60,000 bases of DNA from Nematostella vectensis (GCF_932526225.1 NC_064043.1:10957821-11017820); one strand, 5' to 3'; positions 12,210 through 24,026 are shown, counted from the stretch's first letter. Translations and numbers: made by a program. The notes: generated by a model not told the origin, from the sequence alone.

Positions 12210-12775
12210 TAGGTTGGATCATCAAACAAGACCGTTAGATCAACTCATAGGTATCGCTCTTATTACTAGGGCAGCGTCATGCAACATTCGCGATCATTGG
12301 TTCAAGAACTTTAGTCACCTATCACCCAGCGTGTGTGATTGACAACATGAAGGGCTGCGAGCTTTGCGTAGGAGACGACACGATAACTTGAAATAACATT
12401 ATTTGGCTTTTTTTCTTTCGTTTAATTTTCAGGGCATTATTTAAGCCTTCCTTGTGTAAATAAGATGTACATTTCAATAGCGAAATAAATCCGCTCGAAT
12501 CACGAGCATTAGGATAGTCCCGGCAGTCTTTAAAAAATAAGGATTTGCAAAATTGAAATTTAATCAGAATCGTTATTTGTGTGCATCTAGTGAACTATTG
12601 ATATCCGCTAAACTGTGCCAATTTCTTTACCTTTAAAATGATTCCAATTTACCCTACATGCTTTGAAGAATCCCAACAAATCCTTTAAACCGCCACAAAA
12701 CTGGTTATTCACATCTAAATTTGCAAATTTGAAATACAGATGGGAATACTCCTACCGCCCGTGTTCGAATCCCTA
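12210..12775. other. Upstream flank of the FReD gene, no exon found
   Basis: The signal-peptide exon and promoter should lie here or further upstream on the minus strand. No ATG exon with a fitting donor could be supported. A tRNA-like B-box string (GTTCGAATCCC near 12762) has no matching A box. Confidence 0.4.
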
Positions 12776-12779
12776 AAAA

Positions 12780-15357
12780 AGTATATAGTATAAAATAATA
12801 TAGGGTAAAGTAAGTTTTCCAAAATGACAATATATTTTATATTCGGCATAAAACCAAAACAAAAGTGTCAAACGCAAATCGGGTCCAAAGTCTTTATGAT
12901 TTCCACAAAATTGTACTACTTCATAAATTAAAAAAAAATGTATAGATGTAGTTTTTGGCGAAGCATACACATATATAAGGTTGCAAGCAGAGAACCCATG
13001 AGTCATTGCCCGCCGTGCTTCATCTGTATCAAGTATAATAAAAATTTGTTTTTCAAGCTCTGTTTGAGTCTTCGGATTAGCGTAGTCGCTTGACGCGTCC
13101 TTTTTGTGATTCCTCTACTGTAATAAAACCGAGAGTATGACGCAAATCGGATCCGAAGCCTTTATGATTTCCATACTGCTACACTAGATTTGGCTTTACC
13201 GACTCTTTCTTAAAAAGCATAGACAACTGCTTAGTGTGACTTTTTCCAATTCTGTATTAAAGGAAAACTTGTATAAATAATATAGTATGAACAATTTTGG
13301 AGATTTTCAAAAAATCGATTTGAATTCATAAAATGCTGGTCACCTTACATCAATGTTGTTATCAATTTTCATACTTTCCCGCTTTCCTTCGCTTGATTTT
13401 TGTTACCTCGATTAAACAGCCAAAAATAGTCAAGTATTTCATATCCAAGCTCAATACAACACCAAAAGTAAGTAAGAGAAAAAGGATTATGGATACAAGC
13501 AATAGCTTTAATCAGACTGTTAAATAGCGATTTCAACATAAAGATAGAAGTAAACTAGAAACAATTAGTGCGAAAAGTGGGTAAGAAAAAAAAAAGAGAA
13601 AAAACAGCATGTTTATCATATCCGGGGAAATGGTATAATAATAAGAAAATCTTTTTCGACCACCGCAGTAGTTATATAAATCTAAAAAGTGCGACCTTAA
13701 TACAAAATAAGTTATTATGTAAAGAAGCTACGAAAATCTGCATGTACACCCTTGATTAAAGCTTTTTTCTTTGAAATAACAAGGGACAATAAATAAGCTC
13801 TTTTCTTTACTTGCCTTTGACTACCGCAGACACGACAGCAACACAGTTAAGGTAAAAAAATACCACTTGCGTTATTCTTGCCATCCTCCCTGCAAACTGA
13901 CCTCAAAAAGCTGAATGGATTCTTTTTCTCCAAACACATAATGCACAACGCGAAACACGAGGGGGTCGCCAGAATATACGTAACACTTGCTGAGTTTTTT
14001 ATAAGAAAGATAACTCTAGATTAAATTCTATTCACTCTTTCTGTTTACTTTCCATTGAACCGTTTTCAAGCTCTGTTTGGGTCTTTTCACTTGCGTTCGA
14101 ATACAAAGGGCATGCGTGTGAAAGCAGACAGACGGTTCGAATTAGGTTAGTCTCTGAAGTTCTTTTTGAGATCCTGTACAGAACCCGAAACAATCCCGGG
14201 TCCCGAAAAAATCCCGGGTCCCGAAACAATCCATGGCAGTCCCCGAAATGAGCCCAAAGGTATTGCTAGGGCCCCGGAATGGTCCCCCAAAATTTTGAAT
14301 TGCTCGCAGTTTTCGACTATGTTCGCATGCTCGCAGTTTTTTTCGCCTTGCTCGCATTGTATTTTTCGATGGCTCGCTGCTCGATATATTCAACAACTAA
14401 AAATGCTCGGTCTCGCATAAGAAACGGGGTGCTCGTCAAAGACCATTTGAGGGCCCTATTGCTGTAAGGGACAAAGACGCTCTTCGATGAGAATCCATGA
14501 GTCATTGCCCGCCGTGCTTTTTCTGTATCAAGTATAATAAAAATTTGTTTTTCAAGCTCTGTTTGAGTCTTCGGATTAGCGTAGTCGCTTGACGCGTCCT
14601 TTTTGTGATTAATGCTTTTTTCTTTGAAATAACAAGGGACAATAAATAAGCTCTTTTCTTTACTTGCCTTTGACTACCGCAGACACGACAGCAACACAGT
14701 TATGGTAAAAAAATACCACTTGCGTTATTCTTGCCATCCTCCCTGCAAACTGACCTCAAAAAGCTGAATGGATTCTTTTTCTCCAAACACATAATGCACA
14801 ACGCGAAACACGAGGGGGTCGCCAGAATATACGTAACACTTGCTGAGTTTTTTTATAAGAAAGATAACTCTAGATTAAATTCTATTCACTCTTTCTGTTT
14901 ACTTTCTATTGAACCGTTTTCAAGCTCTGTTTGGGTCTTTTCACTTGCCTTCGAATACAAAGGGCATGCGTGTGAGAGCAGACAGACGGTTCGAATTATG
15001 TTAGTCTCTGAAGTTCTTTTTGAGATCCTGTACAGAACACGAAACAATCCCGGGTCCCGAAAAAAACCCGGGTCCCGCAACAATCCATGGCAGTCCCCGA
15101 AATGAACCCGAAGGTATTGCTAGGGCCCCGGAATGGTCCCCCGAAATTTTGAAGTGCTTTCAGTTTTCGGCTAATGTTCGCATGCTCGCGCATTTTTCAC
15201 GCCGTGTCGCATTGTATTTTCCGATGTGCTTGCTGCTCGATATATTCAACAACTAAAAACGCCCTGTCTCGCATAAAAAACGGGGTGCTCGCAAGTGCTT
15301 GCAAAAGACCATTCGAGGGCCATATTGCTGTAAAGGACAAAGACGCTCTTCGAATTA
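12780..15357. repeat. Tandem duplication (about 0.87 kb unit), first copy interrupted
   Basis: Block R1 (GAACCCATGAGTCATTGCCC onward, about 12989-13107) recurs at about 14489-14607 with only a few changes. Block R2 (CTTTTTTCTTTGAAATAACA onward, about 13761-14480) recurs at about 14614-15357, offset about 853 bases. In the second copy R1 runs straight into R2; in the first they are separated by an AT-rich segment, 13108-13757. R2 contains repeated GGGTCCCGAAA phrases and no gene. Confidence 0.8.
13108..13757. mobile_element. AT-rich ~650-bp insertion splitting the first duplicated copy
   Basis: Comparison with the uninterrupted copy places the breakpoints between GTGATT at about 13102-13107 and GATTAAAGC at about 13753-13761. 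No TIRs or coding motifs are evident. Its start (CGCAAATCGGATCCGAAG, near 13143) resembles sequence just before R1 (CGCAAATCGGGTCCAAAG, near 12870), so local rearrangement is an alternative to transposition. Confidence 0.45.
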
Positions 15358-15970
15358 GCTTTAGTCCCTGGCATTTTCTTTGGAACTCCTCTGCTGTTTC
15401 CCTCTCAGACCCTTTCTCTGGGTTAGCACTGCAGCCCCAAACCTATGATTATACGATTTAAAAAACAAGGCGGATACCGATATGTACGAGGATAAAATCA
15501 AACGCGACGCATTAGATATTACGAAAATGTTCTTTAAACGGTTGGTTCCTGCACATTGGAATTTTAAAAGTGCGCGTGCGCCGAAGGGATCCAGGTACCT
15601 ATTTTTTGTATCACAATTTGGTTCTATCTTCGTTTTATACAAGCTATTAAACTCTAAGAAGTTATCATAACTTGTTTGAGAATATCATGAAAAATGACAA
15701 TAACAGGCCCCGGTATAGTCCTATAGGCGCACTATTCATCAGTTTTTAATATATGGTAATTAAAAGAGCTGAACATGGTACAATATTTAGTACAAGCAAC
15801 AAGCCAAGTAAAAAGTGTCAACCAGCTGTTGTCAAAGGATTTCGATAACCAGCTTGCTATTAGTTCTTGAACTCCCAAACTTCATAGAATAAAATTAAAA
15901 TTAAAACAATTAAAATTAAACTGATAAAAAATCTAATAATCTAATTTTTAATTTAAGTTTAATCTCTTTC
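15358..15970. other. Spacer before the retroelement
   Basis: No gene is recognised. The region ends in a simple AT-rich tract built from AAAATTAAAATT phrases (about 15885-15960), directly at the 5' truncation point of the Penelope-like element. Confidence 0.4.
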
Positions 15971-15971
15971 T

Positions 15972-17340
15972 TGGCCTATTTGAAACCACCGCTTTGCATG
16001 ACGCCCCTTACAAACCCCATACGTGGTTAAGATACATCGACGATATTTTTGTTGTATGGACTGAGTGTCTAGACAAATTGAACGCTTTTGTAAATAATCT
16101 TAACAATCTACACCCCACCATTAAATTTACAAGCTCCCACTCCTATAACAATGTACCTTTTTCTTGACGTTAATGTCTCCCTTGTTAATAGTAAAATCGA
16201 AATTGACCTTTACTCCAAACCTACTGGCAAAACCAACACCTTCTTTTTTCATCTTGCCACCCTCATCACACCAAAAAGGCTATCCCCTATAGCCTCGCCC
16301 TCCGTATTCGCCGCATTTGTTCTACAGAAGAAAGCTTTAATAACCGCTGCAATGAACTCACCAACTACCTCTTCAAGCGTGGCTATAAAGCAGCTTTTCT
16401 CAAGAGACAAATCCTACGCGCTGCTAACATTTCCCGCATTGACGCCCTACGCCCTAATAATAACAACCAAAAAAAGTCCCGTCGCATCCCCTTTGTCACT
16501 ACTTATAACCCTACACTACCTAACATCAACGACATAATCCGTAGAAATTACAACCTCCTACTCTCTTCAAAGCGATGCCATAAGGTTTTTACTGAGCCCC
16601 CTCTTGTCGCCTTTAGCCGCTCACCTAACCTCCGCGACGTTAAAGCCATGCTACCTTCCGACCGCTCTAACACCAACCAACCTCCCGGTGCTTTCCGTTG
16701 CGGAAAAAACTGCCTAATCTGCCCCTATATTAGAACCGAAGGCTTGACAAGCAACACATTTTTCTCAACAGGTGAAACACGACCTAACCTGCAATACTAA
16801 AAACGTGATTTATATGATTCAATGTAACCGCTGTAACCTTCAATATATTGGGGGAACTAAACGCAAATTAAAAGAACGCTTTAATGACCACCGCAGAACT
16901 GTAGACTCAGAATCTCGATCCATACCAACCTACGCCGCTGAACACTTCCTAAAACTTAACCACTCCGCTTCTGACATAGAGCTCATACTTATTGAAAAAA
17001 TAAGAAATAACCGCGACTCCATCCGCAAAGAAAGAGAAGCCACACTGATAGCTCGGCGCTGGCACTCTTGAACCCGGTGTCCTCAACCGGCGTGAAGAAA
17101 CCGTTTAGCTGTTTAGTAATCCACACCACCCTATTTACCATCTTTAATAAGTTACTCCTTACTCAATTACTATTTTTACATTTTGTTAGTTAATCATCAA
17201 TGAACTTTGTACATATACTAGCTGTAACATGCCATTGTAACTCATTTATATCCTGAAAAAGGCAGGTATTGGCCTGTCGATGCGAAATATCGTTCTAAAA
17301 AACATAAATCTGCTTTGTTGTCGACTTTTTCTTTTAAAGG
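15972..17340 (+). mobile_element. Penelope-like retroelement, 5'-truncated and frameshifted (RT end + GIY-YIG endonuclease)
   Basis: Translation from about 15972 gives LGLFETTALHDAPY and then RYIDDIF (16030-16050), the catalytic YxDD box of reverse transcriptase. This continues into PFLDV and DLYSKPTGKTNT. After a frameshift near 16230-16260 the frame carries YSLALRIRRICS, SRRIPFVTTYNP and a cysteine cluster FRCGKNCLICPY. After a second frameshift near 16770 the GIY-YIG domain follows (VIYMIQCNRC, LQYIGGTKRKLKERFNDHR) and ends at a TGA at 17069-17071. RT plus C-terminal GIY-YIG is the signature of endonuclease-positive Penelope-like elements. About 270 bases of A/T-rich 3' region follow. The element is dead: it lacks most of the RT and has at least two frameshifts. 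Confidence 0.85.
16772..17071 (+). pseudogene. GIY-YIG endonuclease domain of the Penelope-like element
   Basis: A 99-codon open stretch encodes the complete GIY-YIG core: VIYMI, then LQYIGG eight residues on, then KERFNDHR and a closing EREATLIARRW helix. The CxxC (CNRC) between the two core strands is typical of Penelope-type domains. It is part of the retroelement relic and has no start codon of its own in context. Confidence 0.8.
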
Positions 17341-17342
17341 TT

Positions 17343-17380
17343 TTATTAATTAATTAATTAATTAATTAATTAATTAATCA
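17343..17380. repeat. (TTAA)n microsatellite
   Basis: About nine TTAA/TAAT tetranucleotide repeats directly after the Penelope 3' region. Simple repeats often abut insertion ends of such elements. Confidence 0.85.
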
Positions 17381-17484
17381 ACTGTCGACGCAGACCACAA
17401 GGTCCGACGCACACCAGCAGATAGAGGCTGCCGGTGGTTTCTTCCTACGTTTTTGTCAAAATGAGGTTATGATTTAATTTTTAG

Positions 17485-17560
17485 TAAATACATACAATAG
17501 ACGTGTTCGATTCATGCAATCTTTATTCGGTAAAACTAAAAGCGTGAACAGCAGTTTCAC
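17485..17560 (-). terminator. Poly(A)-signal module of the FReD pseudogene
   Basis: On the minus strand an AATAAA (plus-strand TTTATT, about 17522-17527) sits in a segment containing, on the plus strand, GTGTTCGATTCATGCAATC. Nearly the same segment with the same signal recurs at about 23976-24026 after the folate-receptor-like gene. It is read as the ancestral 3'UTR end. Confidence 0.55.
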
Positions 17561-17831
17561 TACAGACGAGACCATATGTGCTTAATACATAATGGTATCA
17601 TAAGGGTACAAAAAGCCAAGTAAAACCCGTGACGCTGCGTGTTTTCCCAAATACTGGCCTTTGTTTACACAAAGCTTTAAAGCTGTTTTAGAAAAAGACA
17701 CGTACGATTGATAGCCATGCTGGGTGATGCAGCAAGATGCTTCAAAATAACCCTAGTCTTGTGGTCAACCGAGTGTGTAAGCAATCTTTAACGATGTTGA
17801 GCACTGTTTGTACCAGGTTTACGTTTGAATC

Positions 17832-18750
17832 TCAGCCATGTATAGAACCCTTTGGCCTTATCTTCATTACAACGTGCTTCAAAGAATAAAAAAAATCCTT
17901 TCCAGCTATACCATAAGAGCCCCTTTGCAAACAAGCTATGGCTATATGACATGCACGATACCACCACGCCCCCTCGAAAAGTTCGGCACAATTAGAGAGA
18001 TAAGCATCATTGTCTCGATCCTTTCTTGAAAAAGCATATCCATCGTGGTAAAGCAAAGAATCCCCAGCAGTTCCTGGAAAGAACAAGAAATGAAAACAGT
18101 TTGCACCACAAACAGACAAACAACAGAAAATTGTTTGAACATTTGATTACTTTCTGGCCGGATTGTTCGTTAATTCGTTCTAAATCTAGCTTTCCTAACC
18201 AGGTTTCGTGCATTGGAAACTTTCTAGTGGTAGAGGCTTTTCGGGAATTGATTACACTATTGCACACCGATTTTGCTTTTTCTCATGTTTCTATGCTTAT
18301 GTCTTCGGGACACATTTCGTCAAATCCACCAAACAACCGTCCCTTTCCGGAACAAATTGCCATTACTTATTTTTTTCCTAACCACTGTAGGTGACGCCTT
18401 TTAAGAAATATAGCCTTTTCCTTCAAAGCATCGCTTAACTTAATTTAGATCACTTACCGCTGTAACTGTCCACGCTCAGTCGATATTTGTCCGACTTCTC
18501 TCCGACTTCAAAGTGACCGTATTAAGCATGCGCAGTTTCCCCCTTCTTCTTCTTCCATGTCCACTCTTAGCTCGTTAGTTGTTGCATTGGTCAGCCTGTG
18601 GATTCGGCCCAGTCCTAGCCAAAACTCGCCTGCTAAGTCACCGAACCCGTGTTCGTAAGTGGTCCAATTTCGGTAGAAGTCAACGGAGCCATCTTGGCGT
18701 CTCTGTAACACTATCCAGCCACCGCCAGAAGTCTCCTGGTCACAGAAAAC
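17832..18750 (-). pseudogene. FReD pseudogene, duplicate of the last two exons of the upstream FReD gene (18750..18458 and 18073..17832)
   Basis: Both exons, the intron between them and the downstream flank are very similar to 8311..9256, so this is a segmental copy and not a retrocopy. The fourth-exon copy has an extra C in the CCCCC run near 18540, which shifts the frame after VDMEEEEG. Where the functional copy reads AHAQYDHFEV, this one has TAA in place of the CAG codon. In the last-exon copy about 31 bases are replaced or lost (around 17937-17947), removing the QSNLNGVYLNG segment and shifting frame until a compensating T insertion near 17889. PAN, EGF and first FReD exons were not found upstream. 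It is therefore truncated and non-functional. Confidence 0.85.
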
Positions 18751-19049
18751 CTAACAGCAAAGAATAAGTATGTAAACAATTATAGGCGAAGCCCGTTGTA
18801 ATAGGTAATAATAATATAACGTTAAATTGTAATGCTGTTCATACTATAAAATGCATCTTTTGATAAAAAAATGTTTACAGGACTCTGTTCGCCCAGAAAG
18901 TAGAATGCAATGGTGGCCCTTATCTCTAAAACTCCTTTTGGGGACAAAACTTTTGTTAAGCGGGAAGGCTTGGCAGTCTTGTGTGTGTGGGAGACTATTG
19001 CTATTGTGGTTGTAGTTATGATGGTTGTCCTGTGGTTCTGTTAGTGTCA

Positions 19050-19590
19050 TTACTAGTTGTGACTGGCTGTAGTTGTGGTGGAAGTGATGATGGTGACTGG
19101 ATGTACTTGTGGTGTGATGATTGTAGATGTGATGGAAGTGATGATGCTGACTGGCTGTAGTTGTGGTGTGATGATGGTAGTTGTGGTGGAAGTGATGATG
19201 CTGACTGGCTGTAGTTGTGGTGGAAGTGATGATGCTGACTGGCTGTAGTTGTGGTGTGATGATTGTAGATGTGGTGGAAGTGATGATGCTGACTGGCTGT
19301 AGTTGTAGTGTGATGATGGTAGATGTGGTGGAAGTGATGATGGTGACTGGTTTGGTAGTGGTGGTGTAATGATGCTTACTGGTTATGGCGATGATGGTGG
19401 TGGCGATTATGAATGGTTTTGGCGGTATAGATGGTGGTAATCTTGTTGATAATGAGGTTATGGCAATAATGGAGGATAAGATGGTAATGGAAGTAATTAT
19501 TATGGTGGCTGCCTATGGTGGTGATAATGATAATGGTTGCGATGATGGTAGTGATGGTGGAAGTGATGATGATGGTGACTAGTTTGTGTA
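19050..19590. repeat. GACTGGCTGTAGTTGTGGTG minisatellite and GAT/GGT triplets
   Basis: Units of about 34-60 bp containing GTGGAAGTGATGATGCTGAC then TGGCTGTAGTTGTGGTG repeat from about 19060 to 19370, followed by GATGGTGG-rich sequence. It occupies the same relative place as the simple repeat in the intact FReD gene (9580-11030), which suggests the segmental duplication extended into this intron. Confidence 0.8.
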
Positions 19591-19599
19591 TGACTGTGA

Positions 19600-20130
19600 C
19601 TATGTTGTAGGGAATTTCAAGATGCAAAAATGTTTTTTTTCGACAGAATTTTCACTTCAAGGTAAATATAAATATTAAATCAAGATTATAAGCCATAAAG
19701 CTCAGTGTAATAAATAGCATTGTTGATAAGAAAAAGTAAAAAGTTCAGCATTGCGACCCATTGTGAGTCGTTGCCTAAGATATTATGGAATGCTGTAAAT
19801 GATTGTCAAAAAAGTTAGATATTATTAGCATTAATGCGATGAGCCGCCTAAGTTATAAACAAAGTCAAATGCCGTGATTTATCGTTTGGAGGAGAGGCTT
19901 CCGATGTAGAGTTATCATTGGGGCCGTAGTCCCGCAAGGCGAGCTAGAGGTACCTGCATCTGTAGAACACTGAATAAAGCTCGAGCGAGCTCTCAACCAG
20001 TTCAGCCTTTGATCCCGTATTGCTAAGGTTTCTTTTTCTCGGCCTATTATCCTGACGTTTAGTTTTTAGTCCTTGTAGTGAGCTCACAGGTCATTCGTAT
20101 AGAATCCAGTTATTTGATAATTCTCTTCAA
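19600..20130. other. Intergenic, nothing recognised
   Basis: The FReD first exon and the EGF and PAN exons would be expected here if the duplicate were complete. None was found. Confidence 0.45.
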
Positions 20131-20139
20131 ATTTGTGTA

Positions 20140-20445
20140 ATGAAGTTCTAAAGCACAAGTTAAATATTTCATGCATAAACAAAAACTGAAATTATTTGGC
20201 CATTCGGCAAATCGCGATATTTTTTAAGACACGAAGTACCATGTTATAAAGCACAAAGTTAATTATTTTATGCAATAGACAAAAACTGAAATGATTTGCG
20301 CATTCGGCAAATCGCGAGATTTTTTAAGACACAAAGTACCATGTTATGAAGCACAAAGTTAAATATTTAATTCACAGACAAAAACTGGAATGATTTGCGC
20401 ATTCGGAAAATCGCGAGATTTTTTAAGACGAAAAAGGCCCATGTT
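20140..20445. repeat. Three ~100-bp tandem copies with AAGCACAAAGTTAA
   Basis: AAAGCACAAGTTAAATATT, then CAAAAACTGAAAT, CATTCGGCAAATCGCGA and TTTTTTAAGACAC, repeats at about 20150, 20247 and 20347. Related but more diverged phrases (AAAGCACAAACTCAAATATT, TTTTTTAAGACACAAAGTGC) reappear at about 23365-23660, so the family occurs on both sides of the 20.5-23.3 kb interval. Confidence 0.75.
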
Positions 20446-20559
20446 AATATATAGATTTAGGCACTGCCTAAAAGCGGAGCCAGCAAAAACACCTTTTGTG
20501 TTGACTGATCAAAGGTATTATTGGGGGATCTAGGATCCTGCTCTCTACTGAGATTTATT

Positions 20560-22020
20560 TATTGTACCAACCAAATGGATCCAGGCCTTATTCAATAATT
20601 CAAATTATGCAGTACATCAAAGTTAACAAACACAATTCCTGGTGTGGATATGGCTGTCAAAGTTGTCAAGAGTCTAATGGTAAATTCTTATGTCCCATCA
20701 TAGAAGTTCCATTATGAATATTATTTTTTTAATCAAAACAATACTCCCACAAGCTTTGCCCTTGTGCAGAAAATGTCATGGATGTAACAGCATTCCAAAG
20801 ATTCAAAATAATATATTTAGACTGTTTAGATGCCATACTGTGATTTTTATGTATTGATTTAGTGGCGTTTCTCTCCTTCATTGGACCGAATATTCAGAAA
20901 AATGTCTGGAGATTAAAATCCAAAAAATATATCTACTTTCATGCATTACATATTGGTGCAACCCACTTTACAATATAGTGGCCTTGTTGTTGGTGGCCTA
21001 CTCCCAAATGAATGCAATGAAGAAAAAACAGATTGAAAATGCTAACTTCTAATTTCAAACCAAACCCTTTCATTGATCTATGTTTGGGGTAGAGAGGAAT
21101 CAAAGAATATCAAATGACTAAAAAATAATCGACGGGAGAGGAGAGAAAAAGTGAATTGACTCAACTTGAAAGGTTTGGTGAAAAAAATATAACAGTAATG
21201 AAAATAATTTGATTGAGCATTTCTTGACATTTCCCCTTTCCCATTATCTTAACCCTTTCACCACAACAGGCCTCTAAAGAGGCCATGTCTTTGCTATCCA
21301 AGCTATGTGAACAGAATTCTATTATTGAAAAAGAACAAGGTTGTTGCTAGTGTTATAAAGTTTAAGTATCTTGCCCTAAAAAACCCTTTCCCTTAATAAA
21401 AGTTCCATTAATGTACATTTGTAAAGCTACATTCTGACAAGCTTTGTTCTTGCGAAGAACAATGGATAAAACAGGATTTCAAAGATGGAATATAGTGTCA
21501 GACACAATTTTAGATAAGATGCAATGCTGAAGATTTAATGTACTATTTAAAGTGGTGATTTTCCATCCCCATGGGAATTAATATCTACAAATATACATCC
21601 AGTAATGCATTATATTTTGGTGTTTTGAGAAACCCTGGATCTAACTATTCCAATAAAATAAATCTAAACATTTAAAATAAATGTAATGGGCAAGAGACTT
21701 GGAAAGAAAATCCTAAAAAGAAAATATAAGTGAAAGTAATAAATGAAAATTTCTAATTAAAAAATCAAATCTGTTCATTAATTTATTTTTGGTGTAGAGG
21801 GGAAATAGCAAAGAGCATCAATTGCATAAAAATAGTCAACAGGGAGAAGAAAAAGGAAGAAATATGACTCTTCCTTAAATGTTTGAAAAGAAAATATAAT
21901 AACAATAATGTGATAATTATATTCAGTACTTTTATAAAATATCCCCTTTCCCATTATCTTTAGGTTGATAGAAAACTGTTTTCTTTACAGATTTATTATT
22001 TTAAAAGCAAAAGTTTGTTT
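20560..22020. repeat. Old direct duplication, about 0.7-kb unit
   Basis: Matching landmarks occur in the same order. AGAAGTTCCATTA near 20702 pairs with AAAGTTCCATTA near 21399. ACAAGCTTTGCCCTTG near 20750 pairs with ACAAGCTTTGTTCTTG near 21438. CCCCTTTCCCATTATCTT near 21233 pairs with its copy near 21943. The copies are heavily diverged and non-coding. Confidence 0.6.
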
Positions 22021-23200
22021 TTAGTTTTATATTATATAAATATCTTGTTCTAAAAAAACCTATGAGTGTGTACTGCTGAATCACATAGTAATGAACTAGT
22101 CATTTGCGCTCCCTCCCTTATGGTCCCGCAGAAGTCAGGGGTTAATGTGGGGTTTTAGACCACTTTTTAACCAGAATATGTCAAGAGGGGTGGTGGTATT
22201 GACTGTTTTTGACTCTTAACTTGGAAACAGGCTTTTATTAAAGTTTAATCCCCCACCCTTCCCTGGGACCATGGGTGTGGGGGTATCAAATGACTAGTGA
22301 ATAAGAACATCCTACTGTTCTCTTCAAGACATGATTTTTAATTGTCATGTCTTCCAGTCTTTAGCATTCATCTTGGCCCTCAGGTACTTCCTGGTTCATA
22401 AAGAGTGAAAACAATTATTTATTAATTCTTTCAAAACATTCTTTTTATCAAGCCATTTATAATCTAACTAATTTTCCACAACTAATACATGAGATGCAAG
22501 ATGCAGACAATAACAACAATACATATTGAAAATAGGTTTTTTTTATCCTCGGTAAGGAAAATTTCTCTTGTAAATTGAAAAAGCTGCTGTATCTTCTAAG
22601 GATATGTATCTTCTTAGGACTAAGAGCACAGGATATAAAGACAAGAACGGTCTTCTTTAGCAGTATTTGACAAATGCAACACGATATTGGTTAGCCTTTA
22701 TGAAATATCTCAACACAATCAATCTGCCCTGAAGAAGTCTTATTAAAGACGAATTCCAGTTTTTGTTGTATTGTATTTTATTCAACACAATCAAGAATAT
22801 AGATAAAACGAAGAATGTCAAAACAAAACCTTTTATGCTCAAATAATTTGATTACTAAAATAAGTACTCGCATTCTCAAAGCATACAAAAAGGACAACAA
22901 AAAGCCTAATAACTGTCATATCCTCAATAGACAATACAAATATTCGTCCGAAACTCACCTTGCATTGTTTTTTTGATCGTTTTCTTGTGGTTCTTTTCGC
23001 TTTTTAATGTGAACTGTTACTTGCTTAAATTTACTAGCTAAAACCAGATAAATCTTGGCGTGAATGAATGTTAGTAGATCTTCTCTAATTGACTTTATCC
23101 TTAAGTTACAAAATTTGAGGCAAAATAAATAATCATCGCATAATCGACAAGAACTTTTTCCCTTGCTCCGTGCTTGTATCTAGTCGACATTTCGGGGCCG
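22020..23200. other. AT-rich intergenic, nothing recognised
   Basis: No exon, tRNA or bounded mobile element could be supported. Minus-strand open frame 22657-22842 is hydrophobic low-complexity sequence in AT-rich DNA. Confidence 0.4.
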
Positions 23201-23217
23201 AGTGGGGCCTGGGAGTC

Positions 23218-23352
23218 GCGCGGCTGACTGACTGGCTGGCTGGCTGGCGAGTGACTCCACAGGGTACCCGCGCGATGACCACAAAAACCAAGCCGCATAC
23301 CTATACCATATTTCTATGCCTATGGGGCTACGTGCGCGGCCTGCGGCCGCGC
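23218..23352. repeat. (CTGG)n microsatellite and 8-bp GC hairpin
   Basis: GACTGGCTGGCTGGCTGG lies at about 23230-23247. A hairpin GCGCGGCC-TGC-GGCCGCGC follows at about 23334-23352, then TTAGCTCCGC. GC-rich terminal hairpins occur at Helitron 3' ends, but the CTRR terminus is not convincing. Confidence 0.5.
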
Positions 23353-23359
23353 TTAGCTC

Positions 23360-23665
23360 CGCTATAAAGCACAAACTCAAATATTTTATGCAATAGACAA
23401 ATAGTGCTATGTTATTAGCACAAAATTGAATGCCGTGAACGATATACTTAAATGTTTTAAGCAAAGGCAAAATGATGAGTTTTTTAAGACACAAAGTGCG
23501 ATGTTTTGAGACACAAAGTGCGATATTGTGAACTAAACCTGCAATGTTTTAAGCGACAATCAAATAGTGCTTTGTCGTGACACTCAAAGTGAGTTGTCGT
23601 GACGCAAATAGTTCGAAGTCGTGACCGAAAGGTGAGATGTTGTTAACGAAAACCTTGAGTGGCCC
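23360..23665. repeat. Diverged copies of the AAGCACAAA family
   Basis: Repeated phrases CAAAGTGCGATGTTTTGAGA, GACACAAAGTGCGATATTGT and GTCGTGACGCAAATAG form an irregular tandem. They are related to the three-copy array at 20140-20445. Confidence 0.6.
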
Positions 23666-23696
23666 TCATGGGCTTCCGTAATATACTTTCTATTCA

Positions 23697-23790
23697 GTCT
23701 GTTACAAGCCCTGTTTGAGTCTTTTCACTTTCCTTTGAGAACAAAGAGCATGTGTGTGAAAGTAGATAGACGCTTCGCATAGACTTTATC
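23697..23790. repeat. Dispersed copy of part of block R2
   Basis: CAAGCCCTGTTTGAGTCTTT and the following GTGTGTGAAAGTAGATAGAC match, with substitutions, the R2 segments at about 14068-14135 and 14921-14990. That block is therefore a dispersed repeat as well as a tandem duplicate. Confidence 0.6.
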
Positions 23791-23996
23791 GGCTAACAGT
23801 GTTTACAGCTTGTTGCCATGCAATTCAGATCATGGGTTGATTCCTTTAGATGGATACTTTTGTTCGTTTTCACACAACTCAAGGTACGGTAATACGAGCA
23901 GCAAAATCTTAAATGCAGAGTCAAATTGAGTTTAAAATATTAAAAAAAACTTATTTTAGCAAATAAATACAAAAGTCGTGTTCGATTCATCCAATC

Positions 23997-24026
23997 TTTA
24001 TTCAGTGAATTCATCCAATCTTTATT
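23997..24026 (-). terminator. Duplicated poly(A) signal of the folate-receptor-like gene
   Basis: Two minus-strand AATAAA motifs (TTTATT at 23997-24002 and 24021-24026 on the plus strand) lie in a 24-bp tandem duplication of ATTCATCCAATCTTTATTCA. Confidence 0.6.

Noticed and set aside
12755-12775. tRNA or SINE from GTTCGAATCCC
   Set aside because: The B-box string has no A box at a suitable distance.
17832-18750. Second functional FReD gene
   Set aside because: A frameshift, an in-frame TAA and a segment replacement disrupt it, and its N-terminal exons are missing.
23218-23360. Helitron 3' end
   Set aside because: A GC hairpin is present, but no CTRR terminus, 5' TC end or helicase sequence was found.
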